From Sarcophilus harrisii (Eukaryota > Chordata > Mammalia > Dasyuromorphia > Dasyuridae), in assembly GCF_902635505.1 (NCBI RefSeq), contig NC_045428.1, forward strand, positions 228,424,107-228,488,106: 64,000 nucleotides of DNA, written 5' to 3'. The translations under genes were made by a program, and so were the position numbers. Below are positions 1 through 10,531 of this stretch, piece by piece (the first letter of the stretch is position 1; the number at the start of each line of letters is the position of its first letter). Below the pieces are notes generated by a model. The model was not told the origin of the DNA. It did not search any database and was given only the letters and a program-made list of their open reading frames with translations.

Positions 1-43
1 AGAAGTAACAAGTAGATTCCACATTGAAGAAATTGAAAAAGCA

Positions 44-95
44 GTTAGATATTTTTAGATACAAGTTAGATACTTTTAGATACTGTTAGATACAA
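44..95. repeat. Imperfect short tandem repeat
   Basis: Two and a half imperfect copies of a unit of about 20 bases that begins gttagata and contains tttagata. It is a small slippage array just before the unclassified repeat that follows. Confidence 0.6.
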
Positions 96-104
96 GGATG
101 TGCT

Positions 105-325
105 GGAGCCAGATAGAACAATTTTATAAGGCCAATTGTTAAATTTTCAGTATGAGCATTTACATCTGGAAATTGGAAAATGCTACAAATCAGGACTTGA
201 CTTACTATTTTGTTCATCATCTAGACTCAAGATAGTGATGTAGAAAATATTAATAATGCAAACTTTAAAATTTGTAAAGCATACTTTTTAAAAACAACTT
301 AACAATTGTTAAACATTTACCAGCA
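105..325 (+). repeat. Unclassified interspersed repeat, copy 1
   Basis: This stretch aligns collinearly with 17540-17755. Shared blocks include attgttaaattttc, gatgctacaaatcag (here aatgctacaaatcag), gaaaatattaataat and ttgttaaa near the end. Two diverged copies 17 kb apart indicate a dispersed repeat. I see no terminal inverted repeats or poly-A tail and cannot name the family; an LTR or DNA-transposon fragment would both fit. Confidence 0.55.
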
Positions 326-359
326 TATACTCTGTGATTAGTCAGTGATGACTTCTGCA

Positions 360-410
360 AAAAAAAAAAAAAAAAAAAAAAAGAAAGAAAGAAAGAAAGA
401 AAGAAAGAGA
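360..410. repeat. Poly-A / (GAAA)n microsatellite
   Basis: A run of about 23 A is followed by GAAA units. This could be the decayed tail of a retroposon, but no body upstream can be assigned to it. Confidence 0.85.
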
Positions 411-535
411 CAACTATGTTTCTTAGAACAAAAGTAACCTGTTTCCTTCCTGCTTCTGCTTACTCAGATTACCTCATGAAACCATAAGAAATTTTGTCAG
501 TCCTGGGGACAGATAGAGTTCAAGACACAGTGGGG

Positions 536-675
536 ATATGTGTGTGTGTGTGTGTGTGTGTGTGTAATGTATATATGAATATGTATATGTATAATGTATA
601 TATATAAACATACATATATAAGTGTGTATATATACATATAAAGTATATATTAATAAGCTATAAAACCATGTGCAT

Positions 676-712
<37 letters not shown>
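536..712. repeat. Compound TG / TA microsatellite
   Basis: Two TG runs flank about 100 bases of ATATGT-type alternating sequence. The array abuts the 3' half of a SINE and probably replaced its 5' half by expansion. ORFs here translate into TH repeats and are not genes. Confidence 0.85.
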
Positions 713-713
<1 letters not shown>

Positions 714-840
714 CTCTGGACAAGTCACTTAACCCTGGCTTACCTCAGTTTTCTCATCTGTAAAATGATCTGGAAAGGGAAATGACAAACCACTCTACTA
801 TCTGTCATAAAACCCCCTGAAAAGAGTCACAAAGAATAGG
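709..840 (+). mobile_element. MAR1-type CORE-SINE, 3' half
   Basis: The CORE block reads gacaagtcacttaaccctgg, followed by the tctgtaaaatga block and a degraded form of the caaagagtc tail. The tRNA-like 5' part is absent and the TG array takes its place. Confidence 0.8.
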
Positions 841-1132
841 ATATAACTGAAATATCCAAAACAATAAAGTTGCCCATTTAATTGTTTTTCATGCTTTTTG
901 CATACTTGGCTCTTAAAAAGTATTAATTTCATGTGAAGGATATTGTCCAATTTATTATTGGCCCGAGCACAGGAAAAAATAGCAGCATGGACATTATTTC
1001 TTGTGTATGTGAATGTGACAGAAAAGATTGCTTTATGACCACTGAGCATACACACAAGTGCTGCACACATCCATCCTTCCCAATATACAAACTGTGAAAT
1101 GATGCTGACAACAGAAGGGACTTTCATAATAA
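841..1132. other. No recognisable feature
   Basis: Overlapping minus-strand ORFs (126 and 60 codons) lie here but show no family motif. I see no repeat I can name. Confidence 0.4.
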
Positions 1133-1138
1133 GAAATT

Positions 1139-1435
1139 TGAAGAGGGCCGGAATTCTGGAGAAGTATACTTGAAACAAGGTGTTAATTCAGTGGAACTGA
1201 CTGAGATAATGTTCTCTAGTTCACATATATACTTATTACGGTGATGTAATGGTTCTCAAGTTCACACATATTCAGTATGCTGTAATGATAATTGTAATAG
1301 GGTATTTAAGGGCTGAGAAGGTTTGGAGATGAGACATTCTATCTTTGACCATCCTGGGTTCTCTTGCCTCCTCCACTAAGACCAAGGACTCAGGCTGGTC
1401 CCGAGATCCTCCAGAAAGCTAGCCAGAACATTACA
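1139..1435 (+). mobile_element. Solo LTR of an endogenous retrovirus (fossil)
   Basis: The 297-bp element starts with TG and ends with CA and is flanked by a 6-bp duplication, gaaatt, at 1133-1138 and 1436-1441. A TATA-like tatttaag at about 1302 followed by a GC-richer stretch fits a promoter and R region on the plus strand. No internal retroviral sequence adjoins it, so it is a solo LTR left by recombination between the two ends. A 6-bp duplication is typical of class II (ERVK-like) elements, which is my tentative family. The perfect duplication suggests moderate age. Confidence 0.75.
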
Positions 1436-1489
1436 GAAATTCTCTCTTCTGGTTTAGAAAGACTGATTAAAATAATCACAAAATTTAGA

Positions 1490-1600
1490 AATCTTCATTT
1501 TACAGTTGGGCAAATTGAGTTTAAGTGACTTGTTCAAGGATAAATAAATAATCTGCATTGAAAGCCAAGCCTTCTTGATTCCATATTTAAGTTTCCTGTC
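1490..1600 (-). mobile_element. MIR-type SINE fragment
   Basis: Antisense MIR core: a block like ttttacagttgggcaaattg followed by aagtgacttgttcaagg, a degraded form of the usual aagtgacttgcccaagg. Heavily diverged. Confidence 0.55.
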
Positions 1601-1601
1601 A

Positions 1602-2079
1602 TAAGTCTCCTAACATCAACTGAGAGTGTAAATAACAATAACACTGACACATATTAAATTAATAGCAACAAATTGTAACTTGCACATTTGTGTTCATGAG
1701 CATCTATGCACAATTCAATTTGATTCAATTTTAAAAGCATTTGTTTCTACCTCTAGACCATTACATAGGCTTGAGAACGTCTCTAAAAATGAACAGGATC
1801 CAAAAATCATATGAAAATAAAATTGTATTTCTATTGTAAAATAAGAAGTACTATTAGTCACTTTAATTTCTGTTTTGATTGAAATTTGAAATAATTGAAG
1901 AATGTATAAATGTGAATGAGAAGAAAATTAGAAATTTTGGCAGATAAACCTATTTAAAAAATGTTCAAAATAATTTTCTAGTAATCAGTTTTACTAGGCA
2001 AGAATATGATAAAAGCTTAATCACAAGAACTGATTTCATAGGATGATTTATAAGATAGGTATTCCTAAAAGTTCATTTC
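1602..2079. other. No recognisable feature
   Basis: AT-rich sequence with no repeat signature, exon-like signal or long ORF that I can support. Confidence 0.4.
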
Positions 2080-2290
2080 AATATTTAATATACATTTACA
2101 TGGTAAGAGAGGTAGGTTCACTTGTGGGGAGCAGGAATCAAGAAAGGTTTCATATAGAAAATAATTTTTGAGCTCAGTCTTGAAGAAAGTGAAGGATTTT
2201 ATGACACAGAGGTAAGAAGGCAGAGATTTTATTATGTTCCTAGCAGCAGGATAAATCCATATGGGATTTTTATCAAAGAAAAGGAGTTTT
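2080..2290 (-). mobile_element. L2 LINE fragment
   Basis: Antisense of the L2 3' region: the gagctcagtcttgaagaaag block (typical form gagctgagtcttgaaggat) follows an aaggtttcatatag block. The minus-strand ORF of 76 codons here is fortuitous within the LINE. Confidence 0.6.
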
Positions 2291-2294
2291 AACA

Positions 2295-3994
2295 ATTAAC
2301 TAGAGAAAGACAAGAACTAAGTTTGCTAGATGAATCCAACATTAACAAGGAGAAAAACTCTATAAAGCAGAAGACCAAGTTCCTAATGAATCCTCCACCA
2401 TGAGGCAGGCTAAATTCCTAAAAAAGAAACTTAGTGGGAGATTATGCCATTGGTTGGTGGACTAATTCTCAAAAGGATTTAGCAATCTAAAGAAATTTAA
2501 GAGGATTGAGGTACATGTAGTTGCTTTTATAGGGGAAATATGATCTCAGGGATTGACATGACAACTTGGCTTTCTGATTGGATACAGTAACTGTGGAGTT
2601 ATGATGGTTTTATTAATGCTTTCAGCTAGGAATTAAGTCAGGAGTGGGAGTGTAATAAAAGTTCACTTAATGGTAACAAAAAAACCTAAATAAAATCAAA
2701 AGGTTGAGATAATTAGTGCCCCCTCTGTTTGCATCTGGGAGTAGAGTGGATTGTAAAATTCAGGCTTTCTCTGCATAAAGCCACTCCTTGCTATCTGTGG
2801 GCCTGCTTGGATCAAGCATCTGGGGGCCTTTTCCCACCCTTATCATGAGGAAGGTCCTCTGTAAACTAATCAGTTGTATAGAATTGTGAATTGCTACTCT
2901 TATGCTTTCATTTTCTTTTTCTGTAGCACTATGTACCAATTATATAGTCTTTGTGCTTACACAGGCTGTGATAATATGAACTCTTCATTCTCACTCATTT
3001 TTTTGGCTTGTTTATACCAACAAATCTGTTTGCTATTTAGGTTGCAGCCTTAGTTATGGAGGTCTGTACCAACATATTTCAAAATGTGCAGGCAAAGAAG
3101 GTAAGATCTATTGTCTTTCTTGTTTACAACAACTCTATACTTTCTCTGCACCAATGAAATTACCAACTAACTTCTTCCTCATCTTTCCTAGGCTAAGCAA
3201 GATGTATACAAAAGGGTAACTTCTTATATTAATATCCTCATATATCTTCTCTTAGCATTAGTGAAGCTTAATACAAAACTTTTTTATTCAGTTTTTATTT
3301 CACTAGTCCAGAGGTCAGGAGGCAATATTTCTGGTTAAAGCTGAGGTCAATATTTTGATAATCATCGTTTTGTTAGTTTAATTCCTAATTTCTGCTCTCC
3401 TCAATTCATATTCAGTATTTATCTACTCAGACTATGCCTTTTCTCAGAAAAAAAATATTATCAGCTTCAGAATACTTTTAAAAAGTTTTAGGTGAGAATT
3501 ACTTATTTAGAATGAAATAAGAGCTATGAGCATATTAGAATAACATCACAGAATTTTATATTTAGAACTGGGAAGATACCTTATTATTTCATCTAACTTA
3601 GTACTTTTATTTTACTTTATTGAAGACCTGGGAGGAATGGGAAGGAACTTTTCTTCTCAATATTCATAAGCTAATTGCAATTAAGCTCCTCACACAGGAA
3701 CAAAGCAGGCTGCTAGCTATAGATTAGAATATAGAAAAAGTTATAGAAGATATTCCCCTTTCAAGCCAGCTTGTTTGAAACCTGTTCTTTCCATAAAGAC
3801 AATAACTTGATTAAGAATACATGATTTCTCTACAGTAACTCTTAAATACAATCTATGACTCTTTACTCCAATGATTCTCCCCTCTCCACTCCTACTCTGC
3901 CTTCCCCCCACATTTATGCATCCTTTAAATGTAGTTCAAACATCTAATGTGTTTTGAAACAAATTAGTCATTGCTTAAGTATTTAGTATACACA
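2295..3994. other. Mostly unassigned sequence with exon-like candidates
   Basis: I recognise no repeat over most of this 1.7 kb. A possible MIR relic lies at 3565-3640. Two exon-like segments at 3041-3100 and 3192-3215 are listed separately. The stretch could be single-copy intronic or intergenic DNA. Confidence 0.4.
3041..3215 (+). other. Candidate micro-exon pair (unproven)
   Basis: Segment 3041-3100 (60 bp) follows ctgtttgctatttag and is followed by the strong donor aag|gtaaga. It is open in frame 1 as VAALVMEVCTNIFQNVQAKK. After a 91-base intron-like gap, segment 3192-3215 (24 bp, AKQDVYKR) follows a good branch point (aactaac) and the pyrimidine tract ctcatctttcctag, and ends agg|gtaact. 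Both lengths are multiples of three, and only frame 1 stays open across the join. I recognise no protein family, and splice-like motifs occur by chance in 64 kb. Confidence 0.2.
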
Positions 3995-3998
3995 ATGT

Positions 3999-4032
<34 letters not shown>
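3995..4032. repeat. (TG)n microsatellite
   Basis: A TG run ends directly at the 5' end of the SINE that follows. Confidence 0.9.
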
Positions 4033-4034
<2 letters not shown>

Positions 4035-4272
4035 CTAGGTGGCACAGTAGATAGAATGCTGAGCCTGGAGTAAGAAAGGAGTTCAAATGTGGCTTTCAGA
4101 CACACACTAGGTATATAACCCTGCATAAGTTATTTAACTTTCTTTGCCTCAATACCCTCAGCTATAAAATAAGCTAGAAATGGCAACTGATTCTATTATC
4201 TTTGCCAAGAAAATCCTAAATAAGGTCACAAAGAGTCAGATGTGATTGGATTGATTAAACAATAACAACAGA
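4033..4272 (+). mobile_element. MAR1-type CORE-SINE, near full length
   Basis: It begins with the tRNA-derived head aactaggtggcacagtagat, then the ctgagcctggagt block, a degraded CORE, the tctttgccaagaaaatcc block, cacaaagagtcagatg, and an AAC-rich tail. All parts of the family are present in order. Confidence 0.88.
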
Positions 4273-4398
4273 ATGAAAAAGTATCAGATATATGGAGTAC
4301 CCAGGTAGCATATGGGAGAGCGGTTTACAATGTGACAAATTCACAAGACATTTGTCACAGCCACAAAGGATACTATTCCTAAATGTGAAATAGCTCAC

Positions 4399-4448
4399 AG
4401 ACTAAATCAAATATGATTAAGCAAGACTAAATCATATGTGATTAAGCA
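4399..4448. repeat. 25-bp tandem duplication
   Basis: Two adjacent 25-bp units beginning agactaaatca differ at two positions. A recent small duplication in otherwise unassigned sequence. Confidence 0.8.
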
Positions 4449-4860
4449 AGATACTTTGAACTTTTAAAGTTGAAGGGAAGAGGGGGAGGGAAGTAAGATC
4501 TAGGGATTTAGGGGAAGGAATTAGGGAGAAGTTGGGAAGAGAGCAGGGAAGGGTCTAATTGAGAACAAACTTGCATGTGCATTGTGTCTACATGAGTAGT
4601 TGCTCCATGTGATGCATAATGAGATTGAATTTATCATATGCTAACAAGACAGTTCCAGGAAATTGATCTCCTTTTGTATGCAATTATAGTGGATAATGAG
4701 AACAGGATGGGCTTGTTTCAGCATTTACATTATTCCTGATAATGGGGAACAAGGAAGAAGTTGGAAGCCATTCAAGGTAAAAGGAAGGGAGGAAATAGGC
4801 TGTGGAAAGTGCAAGTGAGAGGAATGCCAAAGATAAATTCTATCAGAGGGTTGCCTTAGT
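4449..4860. other. No recognisable feature
   Basis: Purine-rich at 4470-4550 (ggaaggg-type blocks), otherwise unassigned. Confidence 0.4.
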
Positions 4861-4861
4861 A

Positions 4862-5235
4862 TAATTTTTTAAAAATTTCAATAGTATTTTATTTTTCCAA
4901 ATACATGTAAAGATAGTTTTCAACATGTATCTCTGTAAAATTGTGTGTTCCAAATGTTTCCCCTTCCTCCCCTTATCTTCTCCCTCCCTAAGACAACAAG
5001 GAATCTAATATAGGCTAAATGTATGTAGTTCTTTTAAATATATTTCCATATTTGTTATGTTGTGCAAGAAAAATCGGACCAAAAGGCAAAAAAAGCATAA
5101 GAAAGAAAACAAACAAACAAAAAAGGTGAAAATATTATGTTTTGATAAACATTTAGTCTCTGCAGTTCTCTCTCTGGATGCTGATGGCATTTTCCATCCA
5201 AGTCTATTGAAATTTCCTCATTGTTAAGAAGACCT
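4862..5235 (-). mobile_element. L1 3' end (5'-truncated)
   Basis: The plus strand reads the antisense L1 3' UTR: T-rich start, tattttatttttccaaatac, then gtgcaagaaaaatcggacc, aaaggtgaaaat, gttctctctctgga and ttttccatccaagtctattg. The same blocks recur at 25.1, 36.0 and 57.9 kb. The LINE is truncated within its 3' UTR, so it carries no ORF2. Confidence 0.8.
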
Positions 5236-6060
5236 ACTATAAATTAAAATATGGAGTAGTGAAATTTGCACAGGATGTAAATTTTTAAATGCAAATTAAA
5301 AGAAAGCTCAAAGGATGTCATTGGCTATTGGGCTCCTTTTAGTTGGCACTTAAATAAGCATCTTGGGGAAATTGGAAAGTATTCCTGGTTATTTGAAGTG
5401 TCCTCAACAACCTCTTCTCTCCTTCCTCTTACTTAAACTAAGTGAGCTTGAGGGATAGATTTGATTTACCAGGAATGATGTGTGTTTGAAGGATGTATTT
5501 GTTATTTAGTGCAGCAATTTGAAAGGACTAAAACTTTTCCTGTTCTTGCAAGTGGTGTTATTATTGTTGTATAGGGAAGAAAGGGTGAAACTCAAGCTCA
5601 GCTACAGATTTTTCTCTGAAAATTAAAGCAATTTATATTGTGAAACATGCTAGAGGGAATGTGAATAATGCTGGACTCCAAAAAAGTAATTTGTTTGTAT
5701 CGATGTTTGGGTATTATACCTGGTTATTTGAGGGTAAATAAGAAATTCATGGTTTCCCTTTGTGGGAGCTTCAACCAGTCCATCCTTTGATTCATCTTTC
5801 TTCAAAACTCACAGGGAGAAGAATGAGAAGATTCCTCACTTAAGCTTATTTATTCTACCACAGCTTTATGGCACTAAACACTTATTTTAACCTCCCTAAT
5901 ATGTACCATTATTTGGGGTCTTAAATTTCAGAGTTTTGAAAGGAACAATTCAATTTCTCTTACATGATGGGAACAGTTGTTATCTTTTCTTAGTTTTCGT
6001 CTTCTTTTTTTTAATTTGTTCTCTTACTTCAGCATTCTTATCACAACAAAACTCTTTTAC
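5236..6060. other. No recognisable feature
   Basis: No repeat family, splice-like signal or coding-like ORF that I can support. Confidence 0.4.
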
Positions 6061-6061
6061 A

Positions 6062-6290
6062 TAGCATTTTAAGGCTTGCAAAGCATTCTATAAATGTTAT
6101 CTCATTAGATCTTCACAACAACCCTATGAGTTAGGGGCTATTATCATTTCCATTTTACAGGTGAGGAAACTAAGGCCTCCAGAAGTTAAATGATCTCAGA
6201 GCTAGTAAGTGTCCAATGCTGGATTTGAATTCAGTTCTTCTGAATTTAGGTCTCAGGCTCTGTCTACTATACCACTTAGCTGCTTCTAAA
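6062..6290 (-). mobile_element. MIR SINE, near full length
   Basis: Antisense MIR: ttgcaaagcattctataaat, then atctcattagatcttcacaa, the ccattttacaggtgaggaaa core, tggatttgaattcag, and the tRNA-derived end ctataccacttagctgc. Confidence 0.82.
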
Positions 6291-6478
6291 TATTTTACAT
6301 TCTTCTTCCTTCTCATATGTATTTGCCTCCTATATGTTCTCTCTTCTTGGCATGGGGAATCCATTGATCCTCACAATGACATCTTTGAAACAAACTTTCT
6401 GGAACACTTGTCTTTGCTGGCTGATTGAAGCAGGCTGCTATTTTAAGGGCTCAGCTCAACCGGACAGAGGATCAGTAG

Positions 6479-6540
6479 GCAGGTTGGTGTAATAGATAAA
6501 AAATAGATCCTGGAGCCAGAAAGGTCTACATAAGACCTCC
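6479..6540 (+). mobile_element. SINE head fragment
   Basis: A tRNA-derived head, ggttggtgtaatagat followed by tcctggagccagaaagg, resembles the 5' part of MIR/MAR-type SINEs. The rest is missing. Confidence 0.4.
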
Positions 6541-6700
6541 AGAAAGGATGGGGACTATAAAGTTGAATGATGCCCATCAGTGCCCTCCCCTGCTTGCCTC
6601 AGGGAGTAATTTTGTCTTATTCTTTTTGCCAACCTCACCTAGTAACCCAGGATATCATCCTTAGTACCCATCCTCTCCCCTCCCAAATAACTGTTAGATT

Positions 6701-7720
6701 CTTTAAAAAAAAATTTTATTAAAGCTTTTTATTTACAAAACATATGCATGGGTAATTTTTTAACTTTGACCCTTGCAAAACCTTCTGTTCCAAATTTTCC
6801 CCTCCTCCCCATCTCCTCCCCTAGATGGCAGGTAATCCAATACATATTAAATATGTTAAAATATATGTTAAATACAATAGATGCATACATCTTTGTACAG
6901 TTATCTTGCTGCACAAGAAAAATCAGATCAAGAAGGAAAAACGAAAAGAGAAAGAAAACAAAATGCAAGCAAACCACAATAGAAAAAATGAAAATGCTAT
7001 GTTGTGGTCCACATTCAATGCCCACAGTCCTCTCTCTGGGTGTAGATGGCTCTCTTCATCACTGAACAATTGGAAATAGTTTGCATCTTCTCATTGTTGA
7101 AGAGAGCCATGTTCCTCAGAATTGATCATTATATAGTAGTGTTGTTGAAGTGTATAATGATCTCCTGATTCTGTTCATTTCATTTAGCATCAGTTCATGT
7201 AAGTCTCTTCAAGCCTCTCTGAAATCATTCTGCTGGTCGTTTCTTACAGAATAATACTATTCCATAACATTCATATACCACAATTTATTCAGCCATTCTC
7301 GAATTGATGGGCATCCATTCGTAGCCACTACACTTTGTAGCCACTACAAAGAGGGCTGCCACAAACATTTTTGCACATGTGGGTCCCTTTCCTTCCTTTA
7401 GTATCTCTTTGGGATATAAGCCCAGTAGAAACACTGCTGGATCAAAGGGTATGCACAGTTTGATAAGTTTTTGAACATAATTCCAAATTGCTCTCCGGAA
7501 TGGTTGGATCCATTCACAGCTCCACCAGCAATGGTGTCCCATTTTTCCCACATCCCCTCTAACATTTGTCATTATCTTTTCCTATCATCTTAGCCGATCT
7601 GACAGGTATGTAGTGGTGGTATCTCAGAATTGTCTTAGTTTGCATTTCTCTGCTCAATAGTGATTTGGAGCATCTTTTCATATGACTAGAAATTAACTAG
7701 TTTCCTATATGTTCTCTTTT
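6701..7720 (-). mobile_element. L1 3' end, 1.0 kb, 5'-truncated
   Basis: Antisense L1: poly-T and the ttattaaagctttttattt start, the 3' UTR (cttgctgcacaagaaaaatc, gaaaatgctatgttgtggtc), then the ORF2 C-terminal region (attctcgaattgatgggcat, ttgggatataagcccagta, tctccggaatggttggatcc, caatagtgatttggagcat). The 11-bp target duplication actgttagatt lies at 6690-6700 and 7721-7731, so both ends are fixed. ORFs on either strand here are LINE pieces or their shadows. It is broken and cannot move. Confidence 0.93.
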
Positions 7721-7731
7721 ACTGTTAGATT

Positions 7732-8150
7732 TAACTTTTAGATTCTAAGCTGAAGAGAAGGTACTAATGACTTCCATGATTGAAGGGGAGCTCTCTCTAT
7801 ACAAGGGAAATCACAGATCCAATCCCTACCCTTGGTAATGTGGAACAATCATCAGGCAACTTAAACTGAATTATTAATCAGGGGACCTTAAAACAAATAT
7901 TTCAAGTCCAATCAATGTTCCAGCTTGTGTCATGTGGAGGCAAACTCTGCACTTCCTTCAAGATTGGAAATGTGTGACTGAAGCAAAGTCATATAACTTT
8001 TAATTACTTCATTTGTTTAAAAAATCACATTATATTTCAGAATCCAGTTTCCTTGAACTATGTCTACTTATGCAGATAGTATTTTTCTCCAGAAAAATAG
8101 AATAGAATTTCTAGCTAATTGGAATAATCAGGGAACTCTTAAAAAGAATA
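7732..8150. other. No recognisable feature
   Basis: Single-copy-looking sequence between two SINE/LINE clusters; nothing I can name. Confidence 0.4.
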
Positions 8151-8153
8151 TGT

Positions 8154-8340
8154 AGTCCAATGGAAAGTGTTAAATGTAAAATAAGGATGTGGGTGGAAAA
8201 CTCCATACAGCTACTTATGATCTGTGTGATCCTGGATAGGTCATTTACTTTCACAGACTTTGAGTTTCTTCATGTCTAAAATGATAAGATTGGAATAAAT
8301 GACCTTTGAGGTTTCTCCCAGTTCTAAATTTATGATCATG
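8154..8340 (+). mobile_element. MIR3/THER1-type SINE
   Basis: The tgtgtgatcctggataggtc block is followed by tttcttcatgtctaaaatga, a gattggaataaatgaccttt block and the cccagttctaaatttatgat end typical of this MIR branch. Confidence 0.65.
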
Positions 8341-8349
8341 TGTCATTGG

Positions 8350-8460
8350 AAAGTTGTTGTTATTGTTGTTGTTGTTTGTCCTTTGTCTGGAAGAGGACTA
8401 TGACAAAACATGTAAGAGAATTGGATTTAAGTTTTGTCTGTTGAACCAATCTGCATTAGC
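8350..8460 (+). repeat. Unclassified marsupial-type repeat fragment
   Basis: A (GTT)n stretch leads into tttgtcctttgtctggaaga, ggactatgacaaaacatg and aattggatttaag. A related block (caaagaggaccaaaatgaca) occurs at 44.3 kb. I recall this as a common marsupial dispersed sequence but cannot name the family with confidence. Confidence 0.45.
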
Positions 8461-8480
8461 AGCTTCTAATAAATATGGCA

Positions 8481-8712
8481 ACTAGGTGGCACCATAATGC
8501 ACAGAATGCTGAAGCTGAAGTCAGGAATACTCATTTTCCAGAGTTCAAATCTAGCTTCAAACACTAATTGGGCAATCAACTTGACCTCAGTTTCTTATTT
8601 GTAAAATTTACTGGACAAGAAAATGACAAATTGATCCAGTATTTTTGCCAAGAAAACCCTAGAAAGACTCATGAATAGTTGGACTTGACTGAACCAACTA
8701 AACAACAACAAA
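8481..8712 (+). mobile_element. MAR1-type CORE-SINE, near full length
   Basis: Head caactaggtggcaccataat, then gaagctgaagtcagg, tttgccaagaaaaccctag and an AACAACAAC tail in the usual order. Confidence 0.88.
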
Positions 8713-8779
8713 AGCAAACATAGGCTTCCATGTCTGAGTTTGCAAAGAAGGTATATAAACAATATTCATTATAATTTAG

Positions 8780-8935
8780 TGAAACATTTATTTAACATTT
8801 ACACTGCAGTAAGTGCTGTGGACACAAAGGAAAAAAAATAGACAATTCTTGCCTCTCAAAAGACCTATTCATTTCAACAAATGTTTATTAAGTGCCTACT
8901 ATATACAAGTCACTATGTTAGGTATTTGGAATAAA
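8780..8935 (-). mobile_element. L2-type 3' end, two adjacent pieces
   Basis: Antisense L2 3' terminal motif appears twice: a degraded copy (aacatttacactgcagtaag) and a clearer one (gtttattaagtgcctactat). The second runs straight into the purine tract. Confidence 0.6.
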
Positions 8936-9150
8936 GGGAAGGGAGGAAGGAAGAAAAGAAAGAAGGAAGGGAAGGAGGGAGGAGTGAGAGAAGGAAAGGG
9001 AGGGATAAAGAGAGAGGAAGAAAGATAGGAAGGGATGAAAAGAAGGAAAGAAGAAAGGAAGGAAGAAAAGGAAGGAAGGAAGGAAGGAAAGAAGGGAGGG
9101 ACGAAGGGAGGGAAAAGGGAGAAAAGGAAGAGAGAGGGAGAGAGAGAATC
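8936..9150. repeat. Purine-rich (GGAA/GAAA)n tract
   Basis: About 215 bases almost wholly A and G on the plus strand, in GGAAGGAA-type units. The minus-strand ORFs of 79-99 codons here (strings of SFL and P) are artefacts of the tract. Confidence 0.9.
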
Positions 9151-9220
9151 TTTGCATTTATACATTCCACTGGAGTAACATATCCTATGAATCAACACAA
9201 ACTAGTTGTTGTTATTGACA

Positions 9221-9452
9221 GATCCTGAGATTTCATTGAGATAAGAAATTCCCAAAGAGCAAACTTCCTTTAAGATGCAAATCTAGGCCTTTTATGCAAT
9301 TTAGTGTTAAACTGAGAATTACCTGAGGCTCTGAGAGATCTAATGACATAATCATAGTTATATAACTATTATATATCAGAGGCAGAACTTGAACCCAGGC
9401 CTTTTTATCTCTAAATATAGATTTCTGTCCACTATGCCTTGTTGTGCTACCT
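9221..9452 (-). mobile_element. MIR3/THER1-type SINE, near full length
   Basis: Antisense: gatttcattgagataag, then ctgaggctctgagagatcta, cagaggcagaacttgaaccc, and the head at gtccactatgcct. The same 3' extension is seen in plus orientation at 16.9 and 63.7 kb. Confidence 0.65.
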
Positions 9453-9711
9453 TTTTGAATATGTAAAATGTACAAAAAGTAAAAATAAAATAATTGCAGG
9501 AGAGTAGTGAGAGCACTCACAGTTTATCAAAATTTGTTTTGTGTTTTTTAAACCTCTGCAAAATGTTTTTCTATGTAGAACTTAATTAATGACATTTTTC
9601 AGGTATTTATGATAAAAGTTATAACCCTAAAGCTAATCAAACTAAGCCTTAAAGAGAATCCAGATTTAACTTGGACTGTTTGTTTTTAATTTTATTCTTG
9701 GGGATAGCATC

Positions 9712-9960
9712 TGTGGTTGTTGAGTTTTTTCAGTTACATCCAACTCTTCATGATCCCATTTGGGGTTTTCTGGGCAAAGATACTAGAGCAATTTGGCATT
9801 TCCTTCTCCATTTCATTTGGCAGATGAGGAAACTGAGACAAACAGGGTTAATGACTTGCCTAGGGTCACACAACTATTACATGTCTAAGACTGGATTTGA
9901 ACTCTGGTGTTCTTGATTCCAGATTTGTCTCTCTGTCTGCTGAGCCACCTAACTACCCAG
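9712..9960 (-). mobile_element. MAR1-type CORE-SINE, near full length
   Basis: Antisense MAR1: cagttacatccaactcttc, atttggggttttctgggcaa, tccttctccatttcatttgg, agatgaggaaactgagac, tgacttgcctagggtcaca, and head end gagccacctaactaccc. The plus-strand ORF over it is not a gene. Confidence 0.9.
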
Positions 9961-10149
9961 TATCTGTTACAGTGTTTGAAAGATTTCACCTATCAAGGTC
10001 TTATCTTGAACTTAATTCATTTTATAGAACACTCACTATGTTCTATAAAATACAACAACTCTTTTAACTCCTCGAAAACTCATGAAATGATGGGAAGTGT
10101 CTAATGAGATTCTAGAATGAATGATTACATTTAACATATTCATCATGTA

Positions 10150-10530
10150 AAAGCAAGGCTTTGGTTTAAGTCTGGCATGTGAGTGACTTGGGCAAACTAG
10201 GTGACATCATGAATAAAATGCTGGGCTTGGAGTCAAGAGTTCAAATCCAGCCTAAGATACTCACTTAGTAGCTGTGTGATTTTGAGCAAATCACTTAACC
10301 CTGTTTGCCTCAGTTTCCTCATTTGTAAAAGGAATTGGCAAATCTCTCCAGTATGTCTGTCAAGATTCCCCAAAAGGCTCAGAGAGTTAGATCCAATTGA
10401 AAATAGCTTAACAATAATAACTCTAGGTGACTAAATTTATAAATTGCAAAGAATGTGCTGACTTGCATTGGTTAAAAAGGAGTTTCCTCAAGTGAGAGTT
10501 CCCCATGGCAATGAAATTATCCAATCCTAT
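10150..10530 (+). mobile_element. MIR3/THER1-type SINE split by a MAR1
   Basis: The left part ends tgagtgacttgggcaa. The right part resumes at about 10432 with tgactaaatttataaattgc, ctgacttgcattggt, gagttccccatggcaatga. A MAR1 copy sits in the gap, so the MIR-type element is older. Confidence 0.6.
10193..10425 (+). mobile_element. MAR1-type CORE-SINE inside an older SINE
   Basis: Head aaactaggtgacatcatgaa, gcttggagtcaagagttcaa, ctcacttagtagctgtgtga, cctgtttgcctcagtttcct, and an AATAATAA tail. Inserted into the older SINE described above. Confidence 0.88.
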
Positions 10531-10531
10531 A

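Noticed and set aside
4033-4272. tRNA gene suggested by the SINE heads here and elsewhere
   Set aside because: The tRNA-like heads belong to MAR1, WSINE1 and MIR SINEs and lack an intact cloverleaf.
8899-9198. Minus-strand ORFs of 79-99 codons
   Set aside because: They translate a GGAA/GAAA purine tract in all frames.
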